From Mesaphorura yosii (lineage: Eukaryota; Arthropoda; Collembola; Poduromorpha; Tullbergiidae), in NCBI GenBank assembly GCA_009869945.1, contig WIXG01000003.1, positions 248,001-312,000 on the forward strand: 64,000 nt of DNA, in the 5' to 3' direction. Within the stretch, counting starts at the first letter, position 1; each line of letters begins with the position of its first letter. A program made the translations under genes and the position numbers. The notes under the pieces are model-generated. The model made no database searches, was not told where the DNA came from, and was given only the letters and a program-made list of their open reading frames with translations. This document shows, one piece after another, positions 24,161 to 34,828 of the stretch.

Positions 24161-27100
24161 ATGGAAGAAGATGAACTATCTATGGAGAATGGCAGTGGAG
24201 GAGAAGACGAAACTGATGAAGAGGAGGACGAAGAAGAGGAAGACGAGGAGCCAAAGATTAAGTTTGACAGAATTTACAACGATTTACCAAATATTTTGGA
24301 GAAGGACGCAGTTAGTTGTATAACAGTTCATTCCAAGGTAAGGAAATACGTGTGTTTAGTGCATGCAAGTCAGTGAAATTATTAACTTCATTAACTTCTG
24401 CGTCCTTTGATTTCAGTTCATTTGCGTGGGGAGTCATCGAGGCCAAATTTATGTGCTGGATCCATTGGGAAATAACATAATTCTTGAACCTGTTGCCAGT
24501 AAAGTAATCCTGGATGAACTGGGAAATAAAATTTCAGCTCCACTGAGAAAATCCATTGATGCTCATAAGATTGCGGTGAATCAGATGTCAATAGACTACA
24601 ATGGAGAATACATCGCAAGCTGTTCTGACGATGGACATGTAAGTGACTTGTACAGTAACTATTAAATTGACCGGGATAATGATAGTGAGCTAGTGATTGA
24701 ATTTTGCAGGTAAATATTTTTAGCCTTTGTGACGGTGAACAAGTTTTAAGCCTGAACCTCGAACGGAAGATTAGGTCCATTGCAATAGATCCTCAATACA
24801 GTCGCGGTGGATTGTCAAGACGGTTTATTCTGGGTACAATTGATTCTAATCTAAGTTATGGTTGATGAATGGAATCCAAGACTGTTTCATTATAGGTGAT
24901 GACCACGTAACTCTGTACGAGCGGAATATATTTTCAAGACTAAAACCAACCATATTACTGGAAGGAAACACGTACTCCGTCTCAGACATCAAATGGAGTG
25001 ATCGATTTGTCGCTTGGAGTTGGAACACTGAAGTTCGCATCTACGACATGATCGACATGATCACCATCAGTCGCGTCCACTTCGATAATTTATTAATCCA
25101 ACGAACTAACGATGATAAGCAAGTGCCTGCAGCAGCTCCAGTCAATTCGCATCGGTGTAACTTATTCTGGAAGGACACGTACACAATTCTGATAGGCTGG
25201 GCAAACATAGTGCAGTTGTGTGCCGTCAAAAAACAAGTGGACGCCCTAAAAATTGAAAACGGTGCTTCATCCTATTTTGTGCAAATCATCAGTTTGTTCA
25301 CCACTGACTTTTGGATTTGTGGACTCTCTTCTTTCGGCCAATACTTAACTGTCCTATGCTTAGACAAAATTGATAACGAGTTAAATCTTGACTACAGTTG
25401 TGCATCTGATAACATGTTAACTAACAGCACGAATGGCAGCAATGGAACAATCAGACCCGCTCGAGCAGGAGAAAGACCGAAACTTCACATTCTTAAGGCG
25501 GACCGGCTCAGTTATGACTTGGTGTATACTCACGTGCTGCAAACACGTGGATTCCAAGAATACAAGCCAATCGACTATCATTTCGCAAGTCTTACAGATG
25601 AACTTCTCTATTTCATCGCAACTCCAAAGGATATTATTTTGGCAAAATCCCGGGATATGGATGATCATATTGATTGGCTTATGTCCCACGAGTAAGCATA
25701 CAGATTGATGATTGAGCTTGAATTGCATTTCTTGCTAGGTCTAAAAATCGTTTCTTCGTTTCAGGAAATATGAGGAGGCATTGGAATGCACTAGTCAAAA
25801 CTCAAAGCAATTAGAGAGGCACACGATTCTCGAAGTTGGAACGGCCTATTTGGACCATCTGATGGAGACAAAGAAATTTGACGAAGCTGGGAAATTATGC
25901 CTCCAAATATTGGGTACTCACTTACTAAAATTCACGTTGTGAGCCATACTCTTTATTGAACTGAGACTTTAATCAAATAAACAGGCAAAGAAAACTGGAT
26001 GAAGTGGGAAGAACAAGTTCTTAAGTTTGCCCAACTTGGACAGCTTCGTGCAATCGCACCTTACCTTCCAAGAAACGAGAACAACCGATTGAATTCATAC
26101 ATCTACGAAATGGTCCTGTTTGACTACTTAAAGAACGACCAAGAAGCATTTTTGTGCCTGGTGCGAGATTGGGCCCCACCGCCAGAACTGTATAATGTTA
26201 CTGCCATCATCGGAGCTGTGATAGACCACTTACTTGTTTGCCAACCAGATAATCGTTTCCTCCTGCAGTCTCTTGCGGATTTATACTCATATCAAAGAAA
26301 ATATGGCAAAGCGCTTGCGATGTACCTAAAGTAAGTTCTCTCCGCCAATTGATTATTGTCACCGTCCAAGTCACCAACAAGCCAGCATGTTATAGCAAAC
26401 GCTCTTTTCACAGGCTACAAGATCCTCAAGTCTTTCACTTGATTCAAAGATATGGTCTGTTTGATGAAATCAAAGAAAACGTCGAGGATTTGATGGCCTT
26501 GAATAGCACGGATTCCTTGGTGTTATTTATGAAGCATCGTGATAGGATTGAGCCAGCTCTCATAGTTCAGAAACTCCAAAATAATAGATATTATCTGTAC
26601 CAGGTACGTTACTGAATATTTATGCTTACTCCTAACTCATACCACTGATTTAAGTAACAAGAGTTGATTTGTGGCGCAGTATTTAGACGCTTTGTATAAA
26701 GTCGAGGGAAAAGAAATGAGACCAGAATTTCATGGACTGATTGTCTCGCTTTACGCTGATTATGGACCAGACAAATTATTACAATTTCTAAAATCTTCCG
26801 ACAATTATCCTATGCAAGACGCGATGAGAATTTGCACTCTTCGAAAGCTGTACCCAGAAATGATTTACTTATTAGGTAAGATATTTTGAAATCAAACAAT
26901 ATCAACTGGCACTAAAACTAACCAAACCACGTTTCTACAGGACGAATGGGAAACACCAAGGAAGCATTAAGATTGATTACACATGAACTCGAAGATATGA
27001 ATCAAGCTATTGAATTTTGTAAAGAGCATGATGATCAAGATTTGTGGTCGGACCTTATCAATTTTTCAATGGACAAGCCAAGTAAGCTAACAACCTTAAC

Positions 27101-27890
27101 AAAAACTACTGTTTTTATCCCGTCTAGTAAGCTACATTGTTAATTCCACATTCTGTCAGGCTACATTAACTTGCTTCTATGTAATATTGGAACACATGTC
27201 GATCCCCAAATTTTGGTGCGGCGAATTGAAAATGGAATGGAGATTCCGGGCTTGCGGGACAGTTTGGTCAAAATCATGCAGGATTATAATCTTCAGGTAA
27301 GTCATGTATTCTTCGTTTTCTGCTGAATTCTAAAAGGCATAAAAATTGCTTAAGCTCGTTCTCTTTTGACCTTTCAGGTCTCGCTGCAAGAAGGATGTAA
27401 AAATATTTTGGTAGGAGATTGCTTGGTCTTATTTGAGAAACTTGTGAGGACACAGCTTCGTGGAATTCTTGTGGAAGGTAATGACATTTCAAGACGGGAA
27501 GGGTGATATGATTGAAATGAATATCGTTTACACGCTCTCACGTAAATATTGCGTGCCTTGCAGATTTCCAAAAATGTGGGACCTGCCATAAGAAAGTGGT
27601 AGTCAGAGGTAAGAATTATTAACTGATATTTTTCGTGGTGTGATTTTCAATTATTGTTATATGTTTCTTCTAGATTATAAGTTGGTCGATGATGTGAAAG
27701 TTTTCTTCTGTAAACACGTCTTCCATGATTCTTGTCTTTCGACTTTGGACCATCAGGCAAGTGATTTGATACGACATTTGAAAATGAACCAAAGGAAGTT
27801 AAAGTTTAATGTGTGCTTGATTTCCTATTTCAGAATTGTACAATTTGTAATATTCCACGGAAAGGAATTTGCTTGCTGGAGAAGCTATGA
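24161..27890 (+). CDS. Vps41: Vps41, HOPS complex subunit
   Basis: Fourteen exons in consistent phase give 920 residues (human VPS41 about 854). The acidic N terminus (runs of Glu/Asp, residues about 15-37) is followed by PKIKFDRIYNDLPNILEKDA. A WD40-like region comes next (VGSHRGQIYVLDPLGN, IASCSDDGHVNIFSL, IKWSDRFVAWSWNTEVRIYD, LFWKDTYTILIGWA). The link DMDDHIDWLMSHEKYEEAL leads to the clathrin-heavy-chain repeat (NWMKWEEQVLKFAQLGQLRAIAPYLP, GRMGNTKEALRLI, IGTHVDPQILVRRIENGMEI). A C-terminal RING-H2 finger is split over the last exons: CGTCHKK, FFCKHVFHDSC and NCTIC. HOPS tethers late endosomes, autophagosomes and AP-3 vesicles to lysosomes. Intron 13 (27757-27833) starts with GC (CAG|GCAAGT), giving DHQNCTICN when spliced. 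Poly(A) signal at 28366-28371. Confidence 0.96.
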
Positions 27891-28365
27891 ACGGTAAAGA
27901 TAATGATGTAATGCTTTGCAAGAAAGCAATAAGCCTTAACACAGTCCTGCCACAATATGGGTTCCAGACAATAGAGCTTCATAATATAGTTAATGTAGCG
28001 CCCTTCATAAAACTTAAATACCCCGATTTTAATTTATTTTACGGCAGGTTCTTATCCTCGCGTTTGTCCTGTGCAACAAAATTGTATAAGAACTAACTTA
28101 ATGTACCTCAGACTACCTGATATTTTAGAAGCAGAGCGTAAGCCATGGAAAATTAGCTAAATCAAGACAGCACGCAGCAATTTTAGTCCAAGAATCCTTT
28201 GACATTGCAAGCTGAGTTAAAAAAGAATTCGATGTCATTCCAGCAGCTCATGTCAAAGTGTCATTTTTACACAACTCAATTTAACAAAAAGACTTTGCAC
28301 GATTTCCATTTAATGCTAGGCCGAATTTTTATACGAATAGTCACAATCGCAATCAATGATTTTGA

Positions 28366-28371
28366 AATAAA
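28366..28371 (+). promoter_or_regulatory. Poly(A) signal of Vps41
   Basis: AATAAA 476 bp after the stop codon; the 3' UTR probably fills most of the gap to the convergent CATIP-like gene. No other gene seen in 27891-28594. Confidence 0.5.
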
Positions 28372-28594
28372 TTCCATTTTAAACGGACTCGCTTGATTTG
28401 ACATTCATTTTTTCCCATGTTGGAACTCTTAGTTCGATACGATTTATTCGTCTTCTTTTTCATCCTCGTCGTCAAAACTCAGGTAATCCTCCAAATTGTC
28501 GTAAGAATACGTCCGAGGATAAAAGTAGTCTCTGCCTTCACCCTCGTAACTTTCTTCTCCTATTGAAGAGTACGAAGACGCTGACGAGGATACT

Positions 28595-30066
28595 TCACTT
28601 GCTTTCGTTTGTTCGGCTTTCAAGAGAGCAAAACAGCTGGAAGAAACTTTTCGCAAACTCAATCACATTTCTTGGTCTTTGAAGTAACGACTTCTGGAGA
28701 AAGTCGCTAAGAATTGCTTTGAGATCAGGATGCTCAAGCAGATACTTCTTGTATTCAGCGCTTAGTTCAGTCTAAAAGTGAGAACAGGCAAATGACGTTC
28801 AATTGATATTCAAATATTCTTGACTTGGTTACCTTTTTTGTTGAGTACTCCGAATAAAGTTGAGGATCACAACCCCAAAGAAGCGGCGGGAGCATTCCAA
28901 TAAAGTTCCCCAGCCCATCAAATTCTTCTACGGGTTTAAACCAAAGTGGAATCATTGCAAAGTTGTTTTCCTGCTGACAGCGGAGCACAAGGCGACCGTA
29001 GAAATTGAACAGTGAGTCCCAAGAGTATACGTCGTGATCGTTTATCCAAACGCTGCGGCGGACGCCCCAAACTCGAATATCTTCTCCTTTCACATTTTCG
29101 TACCCATTGCCCAGCATTCTCTACCCAATGAAACCCATTTTTGAACAATTCCGTGATTAGATCAAACCTCAATAAGTCTTACATAATTGCATTTCACGAC
29201 TTTCCCATCGGTTGTTAGACACTTCAAGTCAACATCTCCAGTTTTCTTTGTTTGAGTAATCAAACGCTGTAGCAAGACGTTGGATCCTTCTATCTCGGGA
29301 AATTAATAACACTCAACTCTCGTAAGGCTCAGTTACGGAACAGCATGTGCACATGCCTCTTGATTGGTTACCTGATACGAATGTACTAATTTCTTCAGAT
29401 GGTATGAGTGTGATTTTATCCTGCTTGACTTCCTCATTTCGACGTAGCACACTTTGGCAAAATAGCCTCCCGTCCGGCTCGTTCATCAAGAACGTCTTAC
29501 GCTCAAATGTCAGTCGATCGATGCGTGCCCATCTGACAAACTCCAAGTTATGAGCCGACCTCTCGAATAGCAACGGAAGTGGAAGTGAGACTGAAACTCA
29601 CTCGTGGTCAAGTTCCTGGATAACTTTCATGCTATGCGAAATGAAGGCGATGATATCCGTCCCCACCTCGATCCCAAGTCTCAATTTCGCGTAGCTTCCA
29701 GAATGCACCAGCAAGCACGGTTGGTTGACCCACTCCGAAGTCGTGACAGAAGTGTACATTTTCCCGACTGTGAGTCCAGCATCGTTCACAAGCAAGCACG
29801 ATTCTGGGTAGCAAAGCAGCTTCTGAACCGACGGAGCTGTGAGGTGGATATCAGGTGAAATAGGTGTCGTTGATTGGCCTGATTCTTGCATACTTACATA
29901 AATTGAGCTTTGTAAACCAAGTTAAATTCATTGCACCACCATACTTTAAATGGTGCAAGCCACGGCCCGTTTCTTGCCCCTCCGTGTTCTTGGCGCGTGG
30001 GTCAGGAATTGAACTGTCTAGCAAGCATGATTCGGGGAAGTGAACACCGCCATTGTTTTCATGCAT
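28595..30066 (-). CDS. CATIP: CATIP-like cilium-biogenesis protein with a C-terminal RIIa/Dpy-30-like helix
   Basis: Six exons (29898-30066, 29602-29836, 29372-29559, 29183-29286, 28833-29120, 28595-28771) sum to 386 residues; human CATIP is, as I recall, 387. The body has LVHSGSYAKLRLGIEVGTD, ERKTFLMNEPDGRLFCQSVL, GVRRSVWINDHDVYSWDSLF and LLWGCDPQLYSEYSTKKTEL. The C terminus EYKKYLLEHPDLKAILSDFL followed by LLQRPRNVIEFAKSFF is the best evidence. Human CATIP ends with the same pattern: residues before HPEAHALISDFLLFLLL, then RQPEDVVTFAAEFF. CATIP works in actin polymerisation and primary cilium formation with TTC17. A Ser/acidic open frame overlaps the 3' end in another phase (28444-28662). 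The start lies 413 bp from the divergent DPY30-domain gene. Confidence 0.65.
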
Positions 30067-30479
30067 GGTACAGCTATCTTTCGATTAATTACAATGACTA
30101 TAAAATAATGATGAGATGAAGTCGCGAATGCAAGGTATGTACTTATTGGATTTTAACTTGGTTGTAAAGAAGTATTAGCGAAGAAGTTACTGGTGTATGA
30201 GGCGAGCAAAAGTTGGAGTTCACGTGCTTCCTAGCAAACACGCAGTGGAACACTGGAACGCTGTGCAACGGACGCAACCTTAATTGGACTGAAGCTAATT
30301 AATTGGCATATCAACATTACTGCAAACTACAAGTTGCGCATTGTTGTTCAAGGAATTTTGCAGATGATCTTCCAGGGCCTGATCTGCTGTACTCATCAGA
30401 ACAGCTGCCTGTATTTCCGTATCACGTTCATTGGACTCTGGAATAATCTTGCGAATCATCTCACCGAATCGGATAGGAA
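30067..30479. promoter_or_regulatory. Shared divergent promoter of the CATIP-like and DPY30-domain genes
   Basis: The only DNA between two outward-facing start codons (30066 minus, 30480 plus). No clear TATA box or RFX X-box could be read. An antisense open frame (30295-30498) crosses the right edge. Confidence 0.5.
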
Positions 30480-31495
30480 ATGTCGGCTTCACAGCCAACT
30501 ATCCTCTACCCCTCTGTCACTGATTCAAGCCTTCATCAAGACCACGTTCACGAACACGGCCAGATACAGAGTGACGCCAGTTCCGGACTCGGAGCCTCGC
30601 CGGCACCTGGAAATGTCTCACAGCAGCAGCAGTGTCCAAGACAGCTGTCTCCTGCAGACAGTGTTCACTCGAATCAGAATCTGATCATATCTCGTGACAT
30701 TGAAGGTGCTCCCCGCACGCGAAGCAAAATGGATCACCTGAAGAAAACACTTGGACCCATTTTGGTTGCTGCGTTATCGGAGGTCTGCCTTCGTCGTCCG
30801 ACCGATCCAATGTAAGCATATCGTTGTTGTATCAGCCGCTTGCTTGCTGAACGACGGCATTTTATCTACAATCACTTCCTTTCTTTGCAGTGAATACTTG
30901 GCTCATTGGCTGCTTCACTATCGGTACAATGAAGACCACAAACGTCAGGAGGTTGAAAGCGCTGTAGAGGCTGTTAGTGAAATTGAGGTTATTAAAGCGC
31001 AACGGCTGGGCAGTGCAACCAGTGAATTGAGACTGGAGTCTGAAGGTGATCATTTGAGTTGATGCTGCCAACTTTTATATGGACGAACTGCATTTTAACA
31101 TTTGCTACATTTGCTACATTTGCAGGCGAAGATTATGGGTACGGTCAGCCTTATCCCTTTGGGGAATTTGAAGGCGAAGATCAACGTGAGAACGAGTTGA
31201 AGATGCTACATTCGATGCCCAGTGATGAATCACAAGGTGCAACTGCGACCGAGGAAGAAGACGAGTATGAGACCGTTGATCATACCGGTGAGGAAGAGGA
31301 AATCGCTAGTGCTGTTCAAAGCACGCAACAAAGTAAGATAGACTAATCTTTCCAATGGGAATGGGATGGAAGATGAAGCCTCATTTTAAATGTTTTCCAG
31401 GTGCAGACAAGTCGGAACCACCGCGTGAAAGAGGGCTGGGCACACTCATGGAAATGAAGCCGTTCATTCAAACAATTTATTCCAAGCCTAAATAA
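30480..31495 (+). CDS. DPY30-motif protein (DYDC-like)
   Basis: Four exons (30480-30811, 30891-31045, 31126-31332, 31401-31495) give 262 residues. After a Ser/Gln/His-rich N terminus (about 75 residues), a Dpy-30 motif reads LKKTLGPILVAALSEVC, then LRRPTDPIEYLAHWLLHYRY across the first splice. This is the X-type helix pair that binds amphipathic helices in COMPASS, AKAP-like and radial-spoke proteins. Human DYDC1/2 carry the same motif at the start (DPIEYLALWIYKY). The rest is acidic (FGEFEGEDQREN, TEEEDEYETVDHTGEEEEI), ending in MKPFIQTIYSKPK. The motif is clear; the assignment to DYDC1/2 is by layout. A sperm/ciliary role is inferred from the family and the CATIP-like neighbour. Its stop is 52 bp from the stop of the convergent N-acetyltransferase gene 1. 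Confidence 0.8.
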
Positions 31496-31547
31496 TCCAT
31501 AATCCACTTATGACGTATTATATTATTCAAAGCAACTCAATTGCAAA

Positions 31548-32307
31548 TTAAAGACGTTTAGCAACATCAACCACAAACTCTTCATCACGTGCGTTGGGGC
31601 AAACCTTAATTCCGTTCTCGTCAACCAAGTCCTTCAGGTAGTACTTGTGGAGCACTTCAAATCCTAACTTCTGTCCGATTCTCTGAGTGCCCAGATGAGT
31701 GAAATCCGCTTTGACCACGAGGTAGCCTTTAGCCTTGAGAAATCTCAGAGTCCTCTCGTACATTTCCGTCGCAATTCCTTGCCGACAATACTCGCGATGG
31801 ACCGAAGTCATAAAAATCTCTGCGTAGTAGTCACACTTGAATTTAGATTGCAGTGCCGACTCGGTGTCTTGTGCTGCCATTGTCAGTAGGCCACGTAATT
31901 TTCTTGTAATTGGCGACCTCGGCTGAGCGGTGAGAAATGGCGGTGGTTGTCGGGAATCCGAAATCAAGACGATAGCAACGATCTGAAATGTTAAACCAAA
32001 TGCAGTTGCAGCTTGGCGATTCGAGCTTATCCGAACTGGAACAAAATAAATTTACCTCCTTCGAGTCCTTCAACGTTGCATAAAAGCTCAGCCTATTCTC
32101 CAGTGCGGGTTGGATTCTCGCCAGCGTGTCGGCGGCCCGGTCCGCATTCCATTGGCCACCGCCAACATACACATTTAATGGTTCTTCTGTAATAAAATGC
32201 TCACTTAAGTGCTTAACTATGGAAGGGCCGTCTTCTACGGTGGCAACGTGAAATGCAAACGACTTCCAGACACCAGTTACCTGCAGCTCTGCGTCTAAAT
32301 CTTCCAT
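31548..32307 (-). CDS. GNAT N-acetyltransferase, array copy 1
   Basis: Two exons (32056-32307, 31548-31982) with a phase-0 intron give 228 residues. Exon 1 has WKSFAFHVATVEDGPSIVKH and RLSFYATLKDSKE; exon 2 begins IVAIVLISDSRQ. The acetyl-CoA-binding motif A is VHREYCRQGIATEMYERTL (Q/RxxGxA), followed by FLKAKGYLVVKADFTHLGTQ and RIGQKLGFEVLHKYYL. This matches arthropod arylalkylamine (dopamine) N-acetyltransferase-like proteins of the GNAT superfamily, which transfer acetyl from acetyl-CoA to amines. The substrate cannot be told from sequence. Closest to copy 2 (shared TVEDGP and ENxLS blocks). Upstream: a TATA-like GATAAAAA near 32365-32372 and a block shared with copy 2. Confidence 0.85.
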
Positions 32308-32697
32308 TTAATTGCTTAATTATATTCACTTTGACTGTGACGACTGTGAGTAGAGTGAAGATTCAATTTTTATCCAATTTAGCTAAATCCTTGCTCGGCT
32401 ACAGCTGTTTATGATTGATTGAATGATGTAACAGATTGCAGACACAGATATTATACTTGACGCGATTGGGAACGGAAGTGGTCTACTTCAGAATGAAAAT
32501 TTATTCAGCTTACCAGCACCTACAAGCCAGAGAGGACCGGGTACTGGAAAAATGAAGCCACTTCTCTTTATTAGTACGTCAAGTGTATAATAAGTTGGAT
32601 TTTAGAGTTAATTAAAGCTTACGAAATTTCGAAGTAAATTGATTATTTCCATCGAATTGTTCCAGGTAAATTGTTCCCGGACAATTCCAGTATTTGA
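32308..32697. promoter_or_regulatory. Upstream region of N-acetyltransferase copy 1
   Basis: Contains TATCCAATTTAGCTAAATCC (32371-32390) followed by TTGCTC, which recurs upstream of copy 2 (TATCCCATTCAGCTAAATGA, then AATCCTTGCTC, at about 33629-33662). Also holds GATGTAACAG (32425-32434), an imperfect relative of the bZIP palindrome of copies 2-4. One unit of the 28-bp dispersed repeat sits at about 32654-32697. Confidence 0.45.
32654..32697. repeat. 28-bp dispersed repeat, one unit plus part
   Basis: One full unit starting GAATTGTTCC with AGGTAAATTG in the middle, then a partial second unit. Same family as the three tandem units at 40060-40143. Confidence 0.7.
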
Positions 32698-33465
32698 TCA
32701 GTTAAAGACTTTAGCCACACTAACTACAAACTCATCGTCCTGCGCGTTGAGGAACAATTTCATTCCATTCTCATCAACGATGTCAGTAAAGTAGTACCTA
32801 CGCAGCTCTTCGAATCCCAATTTCTGACCGATTCGCTTGGTACCAGCATGACTGAAATCGGCCGTAACCACGGGGTAACCTTTGGCCTTGAGAAGTTGTA
32901 GCGTTCGCTCGATCATTTCCGTCGCAATTCCGTGTCCAAACCAATTGGGATGGACAGAAGTCCATGAAATCTCTGCGTAGTGGTCACACTTGAATTCAGA
33001 TTCGAGTGCGGATTCAGTGCTTTCTTTCATCATTGAAATAAGTACAAGCAATTTCCTTGTAATAGGTGACCTCGGTTCCTTGCCCACGATTGGCGAGGGT
33101 TGTCTGGAGTCAGAAACCAGATTGAGGGCTATGATCTAAAACGCCAAACCAAGTTGCAGGTGATGGAACCGCAACCACATTTTAATTTCAAGAACGGGTC
33201 CACTGACCTCCTTCGAATCCTTCAACGTTACATAAACGCTAAGGCCGTTCTCCAGTTCAGGCTGGATTCTCGTTCGAGTGTCGGCAGCCCGGTCCGAATT
33301 CCATTCCCCACCGCCAAGATGTAAATTTATTGGTTCCTGTGTAATATAATGCGCACCCAGATACTGAACTATGGCAGGTCCATCTTCCACAGTGGCTATT
33401 TGGAATGTGAAGGATTTCCAGTCGCCAATAACGGTGGCGTACTGCTCTGCGCCCGAGTCAGTCAT
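32698..33465 (-). CDS. GNAT N-acetyltransferase, array copy 2
   Basis: Exons 33208-33465 and 32698-33135, phase-0 intron, 231 residues. Exon 1: GDWKSFTFQIATVEDGPAIV and GLSVYVTLKDSKE. Exon 2: IIALNLVSDSRQPSP, motif A WFGHGIATEMIERTLQLL, AKGYPVVTADFSHAGTK, RIGQKLGFEELRRYYF. Motif A carries GHGIA where the other copies have the Q/R-x-x-G-x-A signature, and TSVHPNW replaces the usual TSVHxxY, so acetyl-CoA or substrate contacts may differ. A perfect PAR-bZIP palindrome lies 226 bp upstream of the ATG. Substrate unknown. Confidence 0.85.
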
Positions 33466-33690
33466 TGAAGTAGAAAAGGGTAGTGCAGCCTGGTCGCTCT
33501 TGTCAGTTCTCTACGGAGGTTAAAGCACTATTTTTTTAAACTAGAAAATGTGGTCACGTTTGATTTGGTGTCTGCTTGCCGTGATTGAAAACTGGTGACC
33601 ATCTGACTAAGGTAAAGATTTCATTCTTATCCCATTCAGCTAAATGAGTTTAATCCTTGCTCATGGAATTATAAATGTGTTTATGGTGTA

Positions 33691-33700
33691 ATTACATAAC
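33691..33700 (-). promoter_or_regulatory. PAR-bZIP-type site upstream of copy 2
   Basis: GTTATGTAAT on the minus strand fits RTTAYGTAAY exactly, the consensus I know for Vrille/Pdp1-type factors. Confidence 0.45.
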
Positions 33701-33820
33701 ATACTGCAGATGCGGCTAGTTAGAGCGACTGTTTGTCATATAACCAAGAAGAAATCAAGCAATGATTAATTTTATTGCGTTTTCAATTCGTTGGGCAAAC
33801 CCATTCATGTGGATGTGATA

Positions 33821-34576
33821 TCACAGTTTCTTAGCTGTGTCAACTAAAAACTCATCGACCGCATTTGGAAACAACTTCTTTCCGTACTCGTTCACTTGAT
33901 CTTTGAGCAAAACTCTCCGTAGCTCGTCAAATCCGAACTTTTCGCTAAGTCGCTGCGTCCCCGGATGGCTGAACTGACCTCTCACCGCCGGGAATCTCTT
34001 CGCCTTGAGAAACTTTAGGCTTCTTTCAAACATCTCTACCGCAATTCCTTCACGGCGGTATCCAGAATGAACAGATGTGAACAAAATGAACGCGTAGTAA
34101 TCGCATTGAAATCTAGCCTGGAAAATTGAGTCAGTGCCTCTCGCAATTGGTATAAGCAAGGCACGGAGCGCTCGTGTTATCTCTGACTGGGGATCCATAA
34201 GCTCAGGAGGTGCAGGATTTCTCGAGTCATAGATCAGATTCACGGCCACAATCTGAAATCAGAGAAGTTTACAATTCTGTGTGCTGAACATGAGAATTGC
34301 AGGCGATGGGCACCACGAATGCCAGCCTACCACGTCAGAATCTTTCGGAGTCACGTAAAGGCTCAGCCGGTCTTTGAGTAAGTGCTTGACTCGCGCAGTT
34401 GTGTCAGCTTCTCTTTTGGGGTTCCACACGCTTTCCATCCAGCCAATATTACGACTGAGTGGCTCGTCAGGGAAAAACTGCTCGCCCATGTATTGAACTA
34501 TTCTGAAGCAATCGTCGTCAGTGGCCAAATGAAATGTAAATGTTTTCCAGTCCCCGGTTATGTTTTCCTTTGCCAT
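33821..34576 (-). CDS. GNAT N-acetyltransferase, array copy 3
   Basis: Exons 34331-34576 and 33821-34252, phase-0 intron, 225 residues. Exon 1: GDWKTFTFHLATDDDCFRIV and RLSLYVTPKDSDV. Exon 2: IVAVNLIYDSRNPAPPE, motif A YRREGIAVEMFERSLKFL, AKRFPAVRGQFSHPGTQ and RLSEKFGFDELRRVLL. A good TATA box (TATAAAAG, 34657-34664, minus) sits about 80 bp before the ATG, and a perfect RTTAYGTAAY palindrome is at 34721-34730. The substrate-binding half differs from copies 1-2, but the acetyl-CoA loop is intact. Confidence 0.85.
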
Positions 34577-34656
34577 TTCTATTTCTGTTCTCGGAGAGCG
34601 AGAGGTCCTAGCTGCACTTCACTCCAGCACCACGCTTGATTGAGTAGAGTAGATAA

Positions 34657-34664
34657 CTTTTATA
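34657..34664 (-). promoter_or_regulatory. TATA box of N-acetyltransferase copy 3
   Basis: TATAAAAG on the minus strand, 81 bp upstream of the start codon. Confidence 0.6.
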
Positions 34665-34720
34665 CTCGATCATGAGTCATTCCTTGCCTCTTGCCTGCTG
34701 CAATTTTGTATGACTGTCAA

Positions 34721-34730
34721 GTTACGTAAC
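34721..34730. promoter_or_regulatory. PAR-bZIP-type palindrome upstream of copy 3
   Basis: GTTACGTAAC, a perfect palindrome matching RTTAYGTAAY on both strands, about 57 bp upstream of the TATA box. Confidence 0.5.
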
Positions 34731-34828
34731 AGCTGTTTGTAGTATTTATTTAATCAGACTATCGTTCAGCACTAGCGTTAAACCGACGGTGAACATTTTT
34801 CAACTGCCTCGCTACTTAAGCTTTAAGA

